Assembly (NCBI GenBank): GCA_949286405.1
Contig: CASECH010000165.1
Location: 1 to 15,857 of the forward strand
Direction of reading: 5' to 3'
Length of the DNA stretch: 15,857 bases
DNA from: an uncultured bacterium
GTDB taxonomy: Bacteria; Cyanobacteriota; Vampirovibrionia; Gastranaerophilales; Gastranaerophilaceae
The notes under the pieces are model-generated. The model did no database searches, was not told where the DNA came from, and saw nothing but the letters and a program-made list of their open reading frames with translations. This document shows positions 1 through 7,028 of this stretch, piece by piece (position 1 is the stretch's first letter; each line of letters starts with the position of its first letter). A program made the position numbers and the translations under genes.

Positions 1-1360
1 AGAATTTACACACACACGCTTAGACAACAGACAGTTTACAGATGACGATATAAAAGGTTATATCAAAGAATACAATATTAAATTCATTAAATTGCAATTC
101 GTTGATATTAATGGACAAGTAAAAAATATATCAATACCATCGGAACACATCGAAAAAATTCTTGCAAATGAAATCATGCTTGATGGCTCTTCAATAAAAG
201 GTTTTAGAAGTATTGAAACCTCTGATATGTTCTTTTATCCTGACAAAAACAGTTTTCAAATCCTTCCTTGGCGAAACAAAGACGGAATACAAGCAGCACG
301 TTTAATTTGTGATATCTACAATGCTGACGGAACCCCATTTGAAGGATGCCCAAGATGTAACTTAAAAAGGGTTATGAAAGAAGCTGAAAAGATGGGATTT
401 TCTATGAACATTGGACCAGAAGCAGAATTCTTCTTATTCAACAAGGATAAAGACGGTAACATTACAACAGAAACTTCAGATAGAGCTGGCTATTATGATG
501 TTGGCCCTGACGATTTAGGAGAAGATGTAAGGTCTGATATAGTACTAACACTTCAAGAAATGGGGTTTGATATTGAAGCGTCACACCACGAAGTAGCTGA
601 CGGTCAACATGAAGTAGATTTCAGATATACTGATATTTTAAGTGCAGCAGATAATGTTGCAACGTTCAAAATTGCAGTAAAAGCAATAGCTGCAAAACAC
701 AACTTACATGCAACATTTATGCCAAAACCGATCTATGGAATTAATGGTTCAGGAATGCACTGTAATATATCATTATTCAAAGATGGAAAAAATGCATTCT
801 ATGACGAAAATGCTGAATACCAATTGACAGATATTGCAAAATATTCAATAGGTGGAATGTTAAAACACGTAAAAAGTATTACTGCGATACTTAATCCAAC
901 AGTTAACAGCTTTAAACGACTTGTTCCTGGATATGAAGCACCGGTATATCTTGCTTGGTCTTTGGCTAATAGAAGTGCCCTTTTAAGAGTTCCGGCAAAA
1001 CGCGGAAACGCGACAAGAGTAGAGCTTCGTTCTCCAGACCCTGCTTGCAATCCATACTTAGCATTCGCAGCAATCTTAGAGGCTTGTCTTGATGGTGTAA
1101 GAAACAAAATTGACCCACCTGCTCCTGTAGAAAGTAATATTTATAAATTAACAACAAAAGAACGTAAAAAACAAAGAATAGATTCTCTACCGGGAAGCCT
1201 TGCAGAAGCACTTGATTATTTTGACAAATCACTTGTATCCAGAGCTGCTCTTGGAGATCATATCTTCAATGAATTCCTATCTGCCAAGAAAAAGGAATGG
1301 GATTCATTCAGAACATACGTATCTCAGTGGGAAATTGATAAATATCTTGAAAGATACTAA
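1..1360 (+). CDS. glnA: Glutamine synthetase type I, 5'-truncated by window edge
   Basis: Makes glutamine from glutamate, ammonia and ATP in the cytoplasm; the entry point of nitrogen assimilation. The frame is open to the first bases of the window and reads through the TTG at 92. The 30 codons before it (ending IKEYNIKFIKLQFVDING) are typical GS N-terminal sequence, so the real start lies to the left and about 452 residues are visible. GS signatures in order: DGSSIKGF (latch loop), GPEAEFFLF (metal ligands), ADGQHEVDF, NGSGMHCN (ammonium/ATP site), NPTVNSFKRL, KRGNATRVELRSPDP and NPYLAFA. The length and the absence of the NLYDLP-type adenylylation site argue for the GSI-alpha (Bacillus/Clostridium) subtype rather than GSI-beta. 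In the feedback loop this protein reads GFRSIE where Bacillus has GFVRIE. The gene ends 45 bp from a convergent gene, with a terminator between. Family assignment is secure; subtype is likely. Confidence 0.96.
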   Translation, partial: EFTHTRLDNRQFTDDDIKGYIKEYNIKFIKLQFVDINGQVKNISIPSEHIEKILANEIMLDGSSIKGFRSIETSDMFFYPDKNSFQILPWRNKDGIQAARLICDIYNADGTPFEGCPRCNLKRVMKEAEKMGFSMNIGPEAEFFLFNKDKDGNITTETSDRAGYYDVGPDDLGEDVRSDIVLTLQEMGFDIEASHHEVADGQHEVDFRYTDILSAADNVATFKIAVKAIAAKHNLHATFMPKPIYGINGSGMHCNISLFKDGKNAFYDENAEYQLTDIAKYSIGGMLKHVKSITAILNPTVNSFKRLVPGYEAPVYLAWSLANRSALLRVPAKRGNATRVELRSPDPACNPYLAFAAILEACLDGVRNKIDPPAPVESNIYKLTTKERKKQRIDSLPGSLAEALDYFDKSLVSRAALGDHIFNEFLSAKKKEWDSFRTYVSQWEIDKYLERY

Positions 1361-1377
1361 AAATATGCTAAAAAAAA

Positions 1378-1402
1378 GAGCTCTTAAAGAGCTCCTTTTT
1401 TT
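1378..1402. terminator. Bidirectional intrinsic terminator between glnA and the DUF512 gene
   Basis: A 7-bp perfect stem (gagctct at 1378-1384, agagctc at 1388-1394) has a 3-nt loop. It is followed by C and seven T on the plus strand and preceded by eight A at 1370-1377, which is a T-run on the minus strand. It lies between two convergent genes that end at 1360 and 1405, so it can serve both. Confidence 0.85.
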
Positions 1403-1404
1403 AT

Positions 1405-2670
1405 CTATAAATTAGCAACATAATCGATAAATTCTCTCACCGAATAGATATCTTTTATCACCAAAAACTCTTTTCCTGTATTTTTCTTTACATAATCTAA
1501 ATTATTACCATCCAAAAAGTCATCTGAATATGGTTTTAACATAATAGATGGAATTACAACTAAGTCTGCGTCAACACCTTTTAAACTATCAATTAAATCA
1601 TCAGAAGTAATTAGCCCTGCAACTGTTATGTTCTGGCCCCAATAGTTTGATTTTACAGGGTTAGCAACTGTTTGAAGATTTTCAATTTTGTTTAATTTTT
1701 CTGAAACTATTTTCATCGCATCATAAGCAGCATAAGAAGTTGCAAACACAGCCTTAAGAGGTTTTGAAATTTTGTCAGGTAACTTACAAGATTTAAAATC
1801 ATCTAGTAGCAATCTTATTGCACCGACACCGTCTTCTAATTGTCCAAAAGCACCATAATACTTAGAATCAGGAATTTCACGACCAGCTAGCAAGAAAAAT
1901 TCATCAGAACAGCAAACTCTTTTATATTTAGAAGCAATATCAAGAGTTTGTTCTGCAACTTTTTTATCAACTTGAATTAATTCTTCTTTTCTAAACTGTG
2001 TAACACCTACAGGAACAATCGCTACAGAAAGTACTGTATTTTTCAAGGACGCTAAATCACTCAAAGTACGTTCTAATTCTTCGCCGTCATTGTATCCAGG
2101 ACATAAAACGATTTGAGCATGAAAAGGAATTTTATTTTTCCTAAACCATTTCAAATTATCCATTATATTAGCTGCACTAGGATTTTTAAGCATCTTTACT
2201 CTCAAATCAGGATTTGTGGTATGTACAGAAACATAAAAAGGGCCTAAATGCATTCTTTTTATTCGTTCTTTATCTTCATCCTTAAAATTTGTCAAAGTAA
2301 TATAAGTGCCTTGCAAGTACGATAATCTGTAATCATCATCTTTTATGTATAAAGTATCACGTAAACCTTTTGGTTGTTGATCTACAAAACAGAAAATACA
2401 CTTATTTAAACAAGGTCTGACTTTATCAAATACAGCAGATTCAAAGACAATACCCAAATCTTCATCAAAATCTTTCTCTAATTCAATTACCTCTATTTCT
2501 CCATCAATCTTTTTTACTTCAAGAGTTAAAAAATCAGATTTACACAAAAAGTTGTAGTCAATCATATCAAGCATTTTAGTTTCATCGATAGACAAAATCT
2601 CGTCACCTGCTTGAATTTCTAATTCTTCAGCAATTGAACCAGCTACAACACTACTAACTATTGCGGGCAT
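1405..2670 (-). CDS. DUF512 family protein: PDZ domain plus radical SAM iron-sulfur domain
   Basis: Cytoplasmic radical-SAM-like protein of unknown reaction, 421 residues. The N-terminus (about 1-70) is a PDZ-like domain (VVAGSIAEELEIQAGDEILSI), the usual start of this family. It is followed by a cysteine cluster C87-x3-C91-x2-C94 in PCLNKCIFCFVDQQP, matching the 4Fe-4S/SAM motif, then the family motif RLSYLQGTYITLTN near 115-128 and the C-terminal DUF512 region. Related proteins are widespread in clostridia and cyanobacteria, where they are annotated only as putative FeS oxidoreductases. The ATG overlaps the end of the PadR gene by 17 bp, and the best purine run (GGAAGG) lies about 14 nt upstream, so translation is probably coupled to the regulator. 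No catalytic product can be named. Domain call is firm; function is unknown. Confidence 0.9.
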   Translation of the reverse strand: MPAIVSSVVAGSIAEELEIQAGDEILSIDETKMLDMIDYNFLCKSDFLTLEVKKIDGEIEVIELEKDFDEDLGIVFESAVFDKVRPCLNKCIFCFVDQQPKGLRDTLYIKDDDYRLSYLQGTYITLTNFKDEDKERIKRMHLGPFYVSVHTTNPDLRVKMLKNPSAANIMDNLKWFRKNKIPFHAQIVLCPGYNDGEELERTLSDLASLKNTVLSVAIVPVGVTQFRKEELIQVDKKVAEQTLDIASKYKRVCCSDEFFLLAGREIPDSKYYGAFGQLEDGVGAIRLLLDDFKSCKLPDKISKPLKAVFATSYAAYDAMKIVSEKLNKIENLQTVANPVKSNYWGQNITVAGLITSDDLIDSLKGVDADLVVIPSIMLKPYSDDFLDGNNLDYVKKNTGKEFLVIKDIYSVREFIDYVANL

Positions 2671-3178
2671 TATCTTTTTCCAATCCTTCCACTATTGCTA
2701 TGAAATTTTTAAAATCACATAAAGCATTATCTAAAATAATTTTTTGATAAAAATTATACTGATTGTATTCATCTTCCAACATACTTTCGGTTAATGATTT
2801 ATGCTGCATAGCAAGAGATTTTATACTAAAAAACATTTTTTTTCTTTCTTCAGAATCAAGAAAGGATGCACAAGAAATTTTTATTCTGGCATTAGACAAA
2901 AACTGCACAGGATTTTCACTCAAATCATCTAATAGCAGACGTTTCAGTTCATTTTTACCTGAATTAGATATTGTATAAAAAATAGATAATTTACCACCAT
3001 CTGACATCATCTTTCTCGATGTTAAAAAACCATTTTCTTCTAATCTTTTCAATGCAGGCTTAATCGCACCAAAACTTGGTTTTGTAAAAGGAGCAAAATT
3101 ATCCTCAATATGCTTTTGTATAGCATACATCGTCAAATCTCTTTTCAACAAAACAAATAAAATCAATAATTCTGTCAT
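2654..3178 (-). CDS. PadR family transcriptional regulator
   Basis: DNA-binding repressor-type protein, 174 residues. Residues 1-80 form the PadR winged helix: helix-rich start (MTELLILFVLLKRDLTMYAI), recognition region TKPSFGAIKPALKRLEENGFL, then a wing (SRKMMSDGGKLSIFYTIS) and the family-typical TISNSGKNEL. Residues 90-170 are the helical C-terminal PadR dimerisation/effector domain. It is transcribed divergently from the mlaE-like operon and overlaps the DUF512 gene by 17 bp, so it could control either or both as well as itself. No Shine-Dalgarno precedes the ATG, and a candidate -10 box sits only 6 nt upstream. The effector cannot be read from sequence. Family identification is strong; the regulon is inference. 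Confidence 0.88.
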   Translation of the reverse strand: MTELLILFVLLKRDLTMYAIQKHIEDNFAPFTKPSFGAIKPALKRLEENGFLTSRKMMSDGGKLSIFYTISNSGKNELKRLLLDDLSENPVQFLSNARIKISCASFLDSEERKKMFFSIKSLAMQHKSLTESMLEDEYNQYNFYQKIILDNALCDFKNFIAIVEGLEKDNARNS

Positions 3179-3184
3179 ACGCTT

Positions 3185-3213
3185 AAGATATCACAAATTT
3201 GCAATTCAATCAA
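3185..3213 (-). promoter_or_regulatory. Candidate padR promoter
   Basis: On the minus strand TTGATT (3213-3208) and TATCTT (3190-3185) are separated by 17 bp, each matching the sigma-70 consensus at 4 of 6 positions. The -10 box ends 6 nt before the padR ATG, so a transcript from it would have almost no leader. Moderate to weak match. Confidence 0.4.
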
Positions 3214-3217
3214 ATTT
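3195..3217. promoter_or_regulatory. Inverted repeat, candidate PadR operator
   Basis: aaatttg (3195-3201) and its exact reverse complement caaattt (3211-3217) are separated by 9 bp, giving half-sites 16 bp apart centre to centre. The repeat covers the -35 box and spacer of the predicted padR promoter. A second, wider pair, tgcaatt (3200-3206) and aattgca (3231-3237), overlaps the -35 box of the opposite promoter. Such a layout suits a PadR dimer controlling both directions, but 7-bp repeats occur by chance in AT-rich DNA. Confidence 0.35.
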
Positions 3218-3232
3218 AGAATAGATAATAAA

Positions 3233-3261
3233 TTGCACAAAATAAAAATCTTTTGTATAAT
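3233..3261 (+). promoter_or_regulatory. Near-consensus promoter of the mlaE-like operon
   Basis: TTGCAC (3233-3238) and a perfect TATAAT (3256-3261) are separated by exactly 17 bp, 11 of 12 consensus bases if TTGCAC is scored against TTGACA with two mismatches allowed at positions 4 and 5 it is 10 of 12. The ATG at 3271 starts only 9 nt after the -10 box, and no Shine-Dalgarno is present, so the mRNA is probably leaderless or nearly so. Confidence 0.65.
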
Positions 3262-3270
3262 TATTAAACG

Positions 3271-4080
3271 ATGGGAAGCTTACAAAAATACTATAGACAA
3301 TCTGCAACATATAAAATTTTTTCAGGAATGTTTCAAGAACTTGCAACATTTTTAGATACTCTTGGAAAAATTTCAGAAAACGGATACCATGTGTTTAAAT
3401 ATATACTTAAACGAGAAATAAACTCAAAAGAGCTAATATATCAATGTGACAGGTTTGGAATAAGCTCTCTACCCATTACACTCTCTATAGTTGGAATGAC
3501 TTCAATAATTGTAGCCTCCCAAGTTGCTTTAGAAATGGTAAAACAAGGCGGCGGTAATTTTGTTGGCTTGTTAATGACAATTCTAATAGTAAGGGAACTT
3601 GGAGCAATAATGTCAGGTTTTGCAATTATTTCAATGATAGGTTCATCAATAGCATCTGAAATTGCCACAATGCGAGTTACGGAACAAATAGATGCAATTA
3701 AGGTACTAAAAGTTGATCCGATACAATATTTATTTGTTCCTAGAATACTTTCCGGAATGATAATGATGCCATTAATAGTAATTGTTGCCTCAGTAATTGG
3801 AGTACTTACCGGAGCAGTTACAGCAAAGTTATCTTCAGGACTTGGCTATCGTGCATACTTTGATTCCATGTGGCTGGGACTGTATATGAAAGACTTGGGT
3901 GTTTCAATTTTAAAATCAATATGTTTTGGAGGCACCATAGCACTCGTAAGTTGCTCTTTCGGATACCATGCAAAAGGTGGAGCTAAAGGAGTCGGAGAAG
4001 CAACAACAAAAGCCGTTGTATGGTCATTCGTATCTATTGTCATAATAGATATGCTATTTGCAATAGCTTTTTTCTTTTAA
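3271..4080 (+). CDS. MlaE/YrbE-family ABC transporter permease
   Basis: Inner-membrane permease of a phospholipid (MCE/Mla-type) ABC transporter, 269 residues, the usual length for the family. The N-terminal 60 residues are an amphipathic interface segment. Membrane segments lie near 65-90, 97-125, 155-185, 210-228 and 247-269. Family signatures are RELGAIMSGF (108-117), SIASEIATMRVTEQIDAI (126-143), the VDPIQYLFVPR run (148-158) and the C-terminal GAKGVGEATTKAVVWS. The ATPase partner follows after 25 nt. No MlaD/MCE or MlaB/MlaC gene is in the window, so those partners must be elsewhere. No Shine-Dalgarno precedes the ATG. The next in-frame ATG at 3328 would delete conserved N-terminal sequence and has a badly spaced purine run, so 3271 is preferred. 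The transported lipid is inferred from family. Confidence 0.92.
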   Translation: MGSLQKYYRQSATYKIFSGMFQELATFLDTLGKISENGYHVFKYILKREINSKELIYQCDRFGISSLPITLSIVGMTSIIVASQVALEMVKQGGGNFVGLLMTILIVRELGAIMSGFAIISMIGSSIASEIATMRVTEQIDAIKVLKVDPIQYLFVPRILSGMIMMPLIVIVASVIGVLTGAVTAKLSSGLGYRAYFDSMWLGLYMKDLGVSILKSICFGGTIALVSCSFGYHAKGGAKGVGEATTKAVVWSFVSIVIIDMLFAIAFFF

Positions 4081-4105
4081 TCAAGTAGAATAATGAAGGT
4101 ATTAA

Positions 4106-4828
4106 ATGAGTATAGAAGTTAAAAATTTAATAAAAACATTCGAAGATAAACGGGTTATTGACAATATTTCTTTCAAAGTAGAAAATGGAGAGACATTAGC
4201 TGTAGTAGGATTTTCCGGCTCTGGGAAAAGTACTATTCTAAAATTAATCTGCGGTCTGCTTGAACCTGATAGCGGAGAAATTAATGCTTCTGAAGGTGAT
4301 ATTGCAATGGTTTTTCAATACTCAGCATTATTTGATTCTCTTAATGTTGCTGATAATATAGCTTTTGCACTGAGGGAACGTAAAGATTTAAGAAATAAAT
4401 ACACAGAAAAAGAAATTAAAAACATAATACAAGAAAAACTAGAACTTGTTGGTTTGAAAGGTATTGAACAGAAATTCCCCTCTGAACTATCCGGAGGTAT
4501 GCAAAAACGTGTAAGTTTTGCACGAGCAATTGTAACTGAACCGAATTCAATACTATATGATGAACCGACCTCAGGACTTGATCCAATATCTTCAACATTA
4601 ATAGAAGATTACATTGTAAGACTAAAAGAAGAAACTAATGCAGCATCAATAGTTGTTACTCACCAAATGTCAACGATTACAAGAACTGCTGATAGAGTTA
4701 TTATGTTATACAATGGGAAAATAGTTTTTGAAGGTACTCCTCAAGAAATGCTTGCACAAAATACTCCATATACAAAGCAATTTGTAACAGCATCCCTAGA
4801 GGGTCCAATGCAAATGATTACAGAATAA
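4106..4828 (+). CDS. MlaF-like ABC transporter ATP-binding protein
   Basis: Cytoplasmic ATPase that powers the adjacent permease, 240 residues. All nucleotide-binding motifs are intact: Walker A GFSGSGKST (35-43), Q-loop Q71 in MVFQYSALFDSL, signature LSGGMQKR (128-135), Walker B ILYDE with catalytic E153, D-loop SGLDP and switch H186 in VVTHQM. The GMQKRV form of the signature and the VFQYSALFDSLNVADNIAF segment are typical of MlaF-type proteins that pair with MlaE permeases. AAGG lies 6 nt or so before the ATG, and the gap to the permease gene is 25 nt, so the two are co-transcribed. Together they should move phospholipid between inner and outer membranes or the reverse; the direction cannot be told. 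Confidence 0.93.
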   Translation: MSIEVKNLIKTFEDKRVIDNISFKVENGETLAVVGFSGSGKSTILKLICGLLEPDSGEINASEGDIAMVFQYSALFDSLNVADNIAFALRERKDLRNKYTEKEIKNIIQEKLELVGLKGIEQKFPSELSGGMQKRVSFARAIVTEPNSILYDEPTSGLDPISSTLIEDYIVRLKEETNAASIVVTHQMSTITRTADRVIMLYNGKIVFEGTPQEMLAQNTPYTKQFVTASLEGPMQMITE

Positions 4829-4849
4829 AAATTTTAAAGAGAGGAAAAT

Positions 4850-6097
4850 ATGAAAAATATATTTAATGATGATGTCATGACACTTGACACATATATTATG
4901 TTCAAATTGAAAGAACAAACTACAAAACTAACCCCTGAATTAAAAGCAAAAAATAGAGCTCCAATATCTTTATCAATGGGTGCACCAACTGCAAATCCTC
5001 CCAAAATTTTAATAGAAAGATTAAAAGAAATTCTTGATGAAGATGGAATACATACATATTCAACACCAAAAGGTGAACAATATTTTAGAGAAGCAATCTC
5101 TAAAAGGATGCAAAATCGTTTTGGGGTTACAATGGATCCTAATACAGAAATATTTTCATTAGTTGGTTCTAAAGAGGGAATCGCAAACCTTATCCGATTT
5201 TTGATTAACCCTAAAAAAGAAGAATATGAAAAAGATATAATAATGGTTCCAGATCCTTGCTATGCATCTTATCTGCAATTTATACAATGTTCAGGCGGAA
5301 AAGCTTATTCTATGCCGATGACAGAAGAAAATGATTACAAACCAAATCTTGAAAAAATATATCAACAAATGCTCAATGACGGCTACAAGGCTGAAAACTT
5401 AAAAGCCATAATTGTAAACTTCCCAAATAATCCATTGGGCGTTATGACAACGAGAGAATATATGCAATCTTGTATAGATTTTTGTAAAAAACATGAAATA
5501 TTGCTAATATCTGATGCTGCGTATTGCGATATGTACTATGGAGAAGGAGTTGAAAAACCATTCAGCGTATTTGAACTTGAAGGTGCAAAAGATGTTGCAG
5601 TAGAATTCTTTAGCTTTTCAAAACCTTATGCCGTAACCGGATGGAGATTAGGTTGGATATGTGGAAACAAAGAAGTAATTCAACGATTTGGCAAAGGCAA
5701 ATCTACAATAGATAACGGAATTTTCAAAGCACTTCAAAAAGCTTGTGCAGAAATTCTAAATTCTCCAGAAGGAGATAAATATATTGAAGAAGCCAATAAA
5801 GGTTATGAGAGAAAACAGGCAATTATGGTAAAAGGATTTAAAGAGCTTGGCTGGCCTATTTCAGATAAAACAATTCCTCATACAACATTCTATCTATGGC
5901 TACCTATTCCAAAAAAATATTCTTCATCATTCGATTTTTGTGAAGATGTACTAAAAAAATCAGGAGTAGTGTTAGTTCCAGGAAATGCTTATGGAGAACA
6001 TGGGGAAGGTTATTTTAGAATATCATTTGTATGTTCAGATGAACAATTGCAAGAAGTAATTGACAGGCTCAAAGCCGATGGGTTTACTTATAACTAA
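4850..6097 (+). CDS. PLP-dependent aminotransferase, class I/II (possibly LL-diaminopimelate aminotransferase-like)
   Basis: Fold-type I pyridoxal-phosphate aminotransferase, 415 residues. Visible active-site elements: Y138 in DPCYAS, N194 in NFPNNPLG, D222 and Y225 in SDAAYCDMYY, the Schiff-base lysine K258 in SFSKPYAVTGWRLGW, and the substrate-carboxylate arginine in GYFRISFV near the C-terminus. The VNFPNNPLGV and FSFSKPYAVTGWRLGW motifs resemble LL-diaminopimelate aminotransferases, which make the lysine/peptidoglycan precursor in cyanobacteria and relatives, but aspartate- or alanine-type aminotransferases look similar and no substrate-specific residue settles it. It is somewhat longer than typical members (about 390). 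A strong AGAGAGGA lies before the ATG, 21 nt after the mlaF-like gene, so it is probably the last gene of that operon, though functionally unrelated. It ends at a terminator. Confidence 0.88.
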   Translation: MKNIFNDDVMTLDTYIMFKLKEQTTKLTPELKAKNRAPISLSMGAPTANPPKILIERLKEILDEDGIHTYSTPKGEQYFREAISKRMQNRFGVTMDPNTEIFSLVGSKEGIANLIRFLINPKKEEYEKDIIMVPDPCYASYLQFIQCSGGKAYSMPMTEENDYKPNLEKIYQQMLNDGYKAENLKAIIVNFPNNPLGVMTTREYMQSCIDFCKKHEILLISDAAYCDMYYGEGVEKPFSVFELEGAKDVAVEFFSFSKPYAVTGWRLGWICGNKEVIQRFGKGKSTIDNGIFKALQKACAEILNSPEGDKYIEEANKGYERKQAIMVKGFKELGWPISDKTIPHTTFYLWLPIPKKYSSSFDFCEDVLKKSGVVLVPGNAYGEHGEGYFRISFVCSDEQLQEVIDRLKADGFTYN

Positions 6098-6122
6098 AAA
6101 GGCCGCGAAAGCGGTCTTTTTT
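6096..6122. terminator. Bidirectional intrinsic terminator
   Basis: ggccgc (6101-6106) pairs with gcggtc (6111-6116) with one G-U pair, closing a GAAA tetraloop, with six T on the right and five A on the left. It is GC-rich against an AT-rich background. It lies between the aminotransferase gene (ending 6097) and the convergent DgkA gene (ending 6124), so both can use it. Confidence 0.88.
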
Positions 6123-6123
6123 G

Positions 6124-6501
6124 CTAACTAATAAGTTTTAAAATCTCTGCACCAAATATCATTATACCAATAGCAATGGCAATAACTGTCGCAAACATCA
6201 CAGCACCAGCAGAAATATCTTTTGCCATACCTACCAACTTATTGTATCTATTCCGAAATACAGCATCCAATGCAAATTCAACAGCAGAATTTAACATCTC
6301 AGCAACAACAACAAAACCAATAGTTAAAAGTAAAACACAAACCTTAGTAATATTTAAACCCAAAATAAAAGCAAATATTAAAACCAACGAACCGATAATA
6401 AAATGAACACGAATATTTCTTTCAGCTTTAATAGCAAGTCGCATACCTTTTCTTGCATTCTTAAAAGTATTTCTAAATCCCTGAGACTTAAATTTGCTCA
6501 T
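6124..6501 (-). CDS. dgkA: DgkA-family membrane lipid kinase (undecaprenol/diacylglycerol kinase)
   Basis: Small integral membrane kinase of 125 residues, typical for the family. It phosphorylates a lipid alcohol with ATP. Enzymes of this Gram-positive-like subgroup mostly phosphorylate undecaprenol, regenerating the carrier lipid for wall and glycan synthesis. Three membrane segments lie near 33-49, 52-69 and 98-118. The conserved motifs are the N-terminal amphipathic NARKGMRLAIKAERNIRVH, the catalytic AEMLNSAVEFALD (67-79, with E68, N71 and E75) and AKDISAGAVM (93-102). It starts 17 nt after ybeY with AGGGA upstream. The order pgpH-ybeY-dgkA is a familiar gene string in Firmicutes and others. 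The choice between undecaprenol and diacylglycerol as substrate is inferred. Confidence 0.9.
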   Translation of the reverse strand: MSKFKSQGFRNTFKNARKGMRLAIKAERNIRVHFIIGSLVLIFAFILGLNITKVCVLLLTIGFVVVAEMLNSAVEFALDAVFRNRYNKLVGMAKDISAGAVMFATVIAIAIGIMIFGAEILKLIS

Positions 6502-6518
6502 TTTTTCTTAATCCCTAT

Positions 6519-7028
6519 CTATAAAACCTGCAAAGCTTTATTTTGTAAATCAATAATAAAATTATAGTCCTCTTCTGTCTGATGGTCAAATCCTAACAAA
6601 TGTAAAATTCCATGACTAATTAAAAAAGCTAATTCTTCCTCTTTTGTTTTCCCCTTTTTATCCGCTTCTTCAATCACTTTATCAAGAGCAATTATAATTT
6701 CACCTAAATTTATTTCACCATCAAAAATAAATCTTTCTTCTTGAGGAGTATCCGCAAATATCGCAAAAGTAATTATATCTGCCGGATAATCCTTATCACG
6801 ATATTCTCTATTTATCTCATGAGTTTTAACAGAATCACAGTATAGAAAATCAAAAGATATAGAATCAAAATCATGCACAGAAAGACAAGATTTTTGATAT
6901 ACATCATCTATAGAAATATAAAATTTTAAAATTTTTTTTGCTACATTCAAAAAATATTTCTCATCAACAGCCCAGTTTTCAAAAATATTCTCACTAAATA
7001 TATTTAATTTAGGCATTTTGGCTGTCAT
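6519..7028 (-). CDS. ybeY: Endoribonuclease YbeY
   Basis: Zinc-dependent single-strand endoribonuclease involved in 16S rRNA maturation and ribosome quality control. The zinc motif HGILHLLGFDH gives H139-x3-H143-x5-H149 (numbered from this start), and the upstream conserved block INREYRDKDYPADIITFA corresponds to the family N-x-x-YR-x-x-D-x-x-TDVLSF. The start at 7028 is preferred over the longer ATG at 7061: a strong GGAGGAG sits 7 nt upstream of 7028, whereas the longer form would place this ribosome site inside the gene and add 11 basic residues not seen in the family. The 169-residue product overlaps the pgpH end by 20 bp, so the two are probably translationally coupled. Identification is firm. 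Confidence 0.93.
   Translation of the reverse strand: MTAKMPKLNIFSENIFENWAVDEKYFLNVAKKILKFYISIDDVYQKSCLSVHDFDSISFDFLYCDSVKTHEINREYRDKDYPADIITFAIFADTPQEERFIFDGEINLGEIIIALDKVIEEADKKGKTKEEELAFLISHGILHLLGFDHQTEEDYNFIIDLQNKALQVL

Noticed and set aside
92..94. TTG start for the glutamine synthetase
   Set aside because: The reading frame is open to the window edge and the 30 codons upstream encode standard GS N-terminal sequence, so the gene is truncated rather than starting here.
799..1107. Minus-strand open frame inside the glutamine synthetase gene
   Set aside because: It lies entirely opposite a strongly conserved gene and its translation resembles no protein family; a shadow frame.
3328..3330. 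Alternative start for the mlaE-like gene
   Set aside because: The purine run before it is too close, and using it removes the N-terminal interface segment seen in the family.
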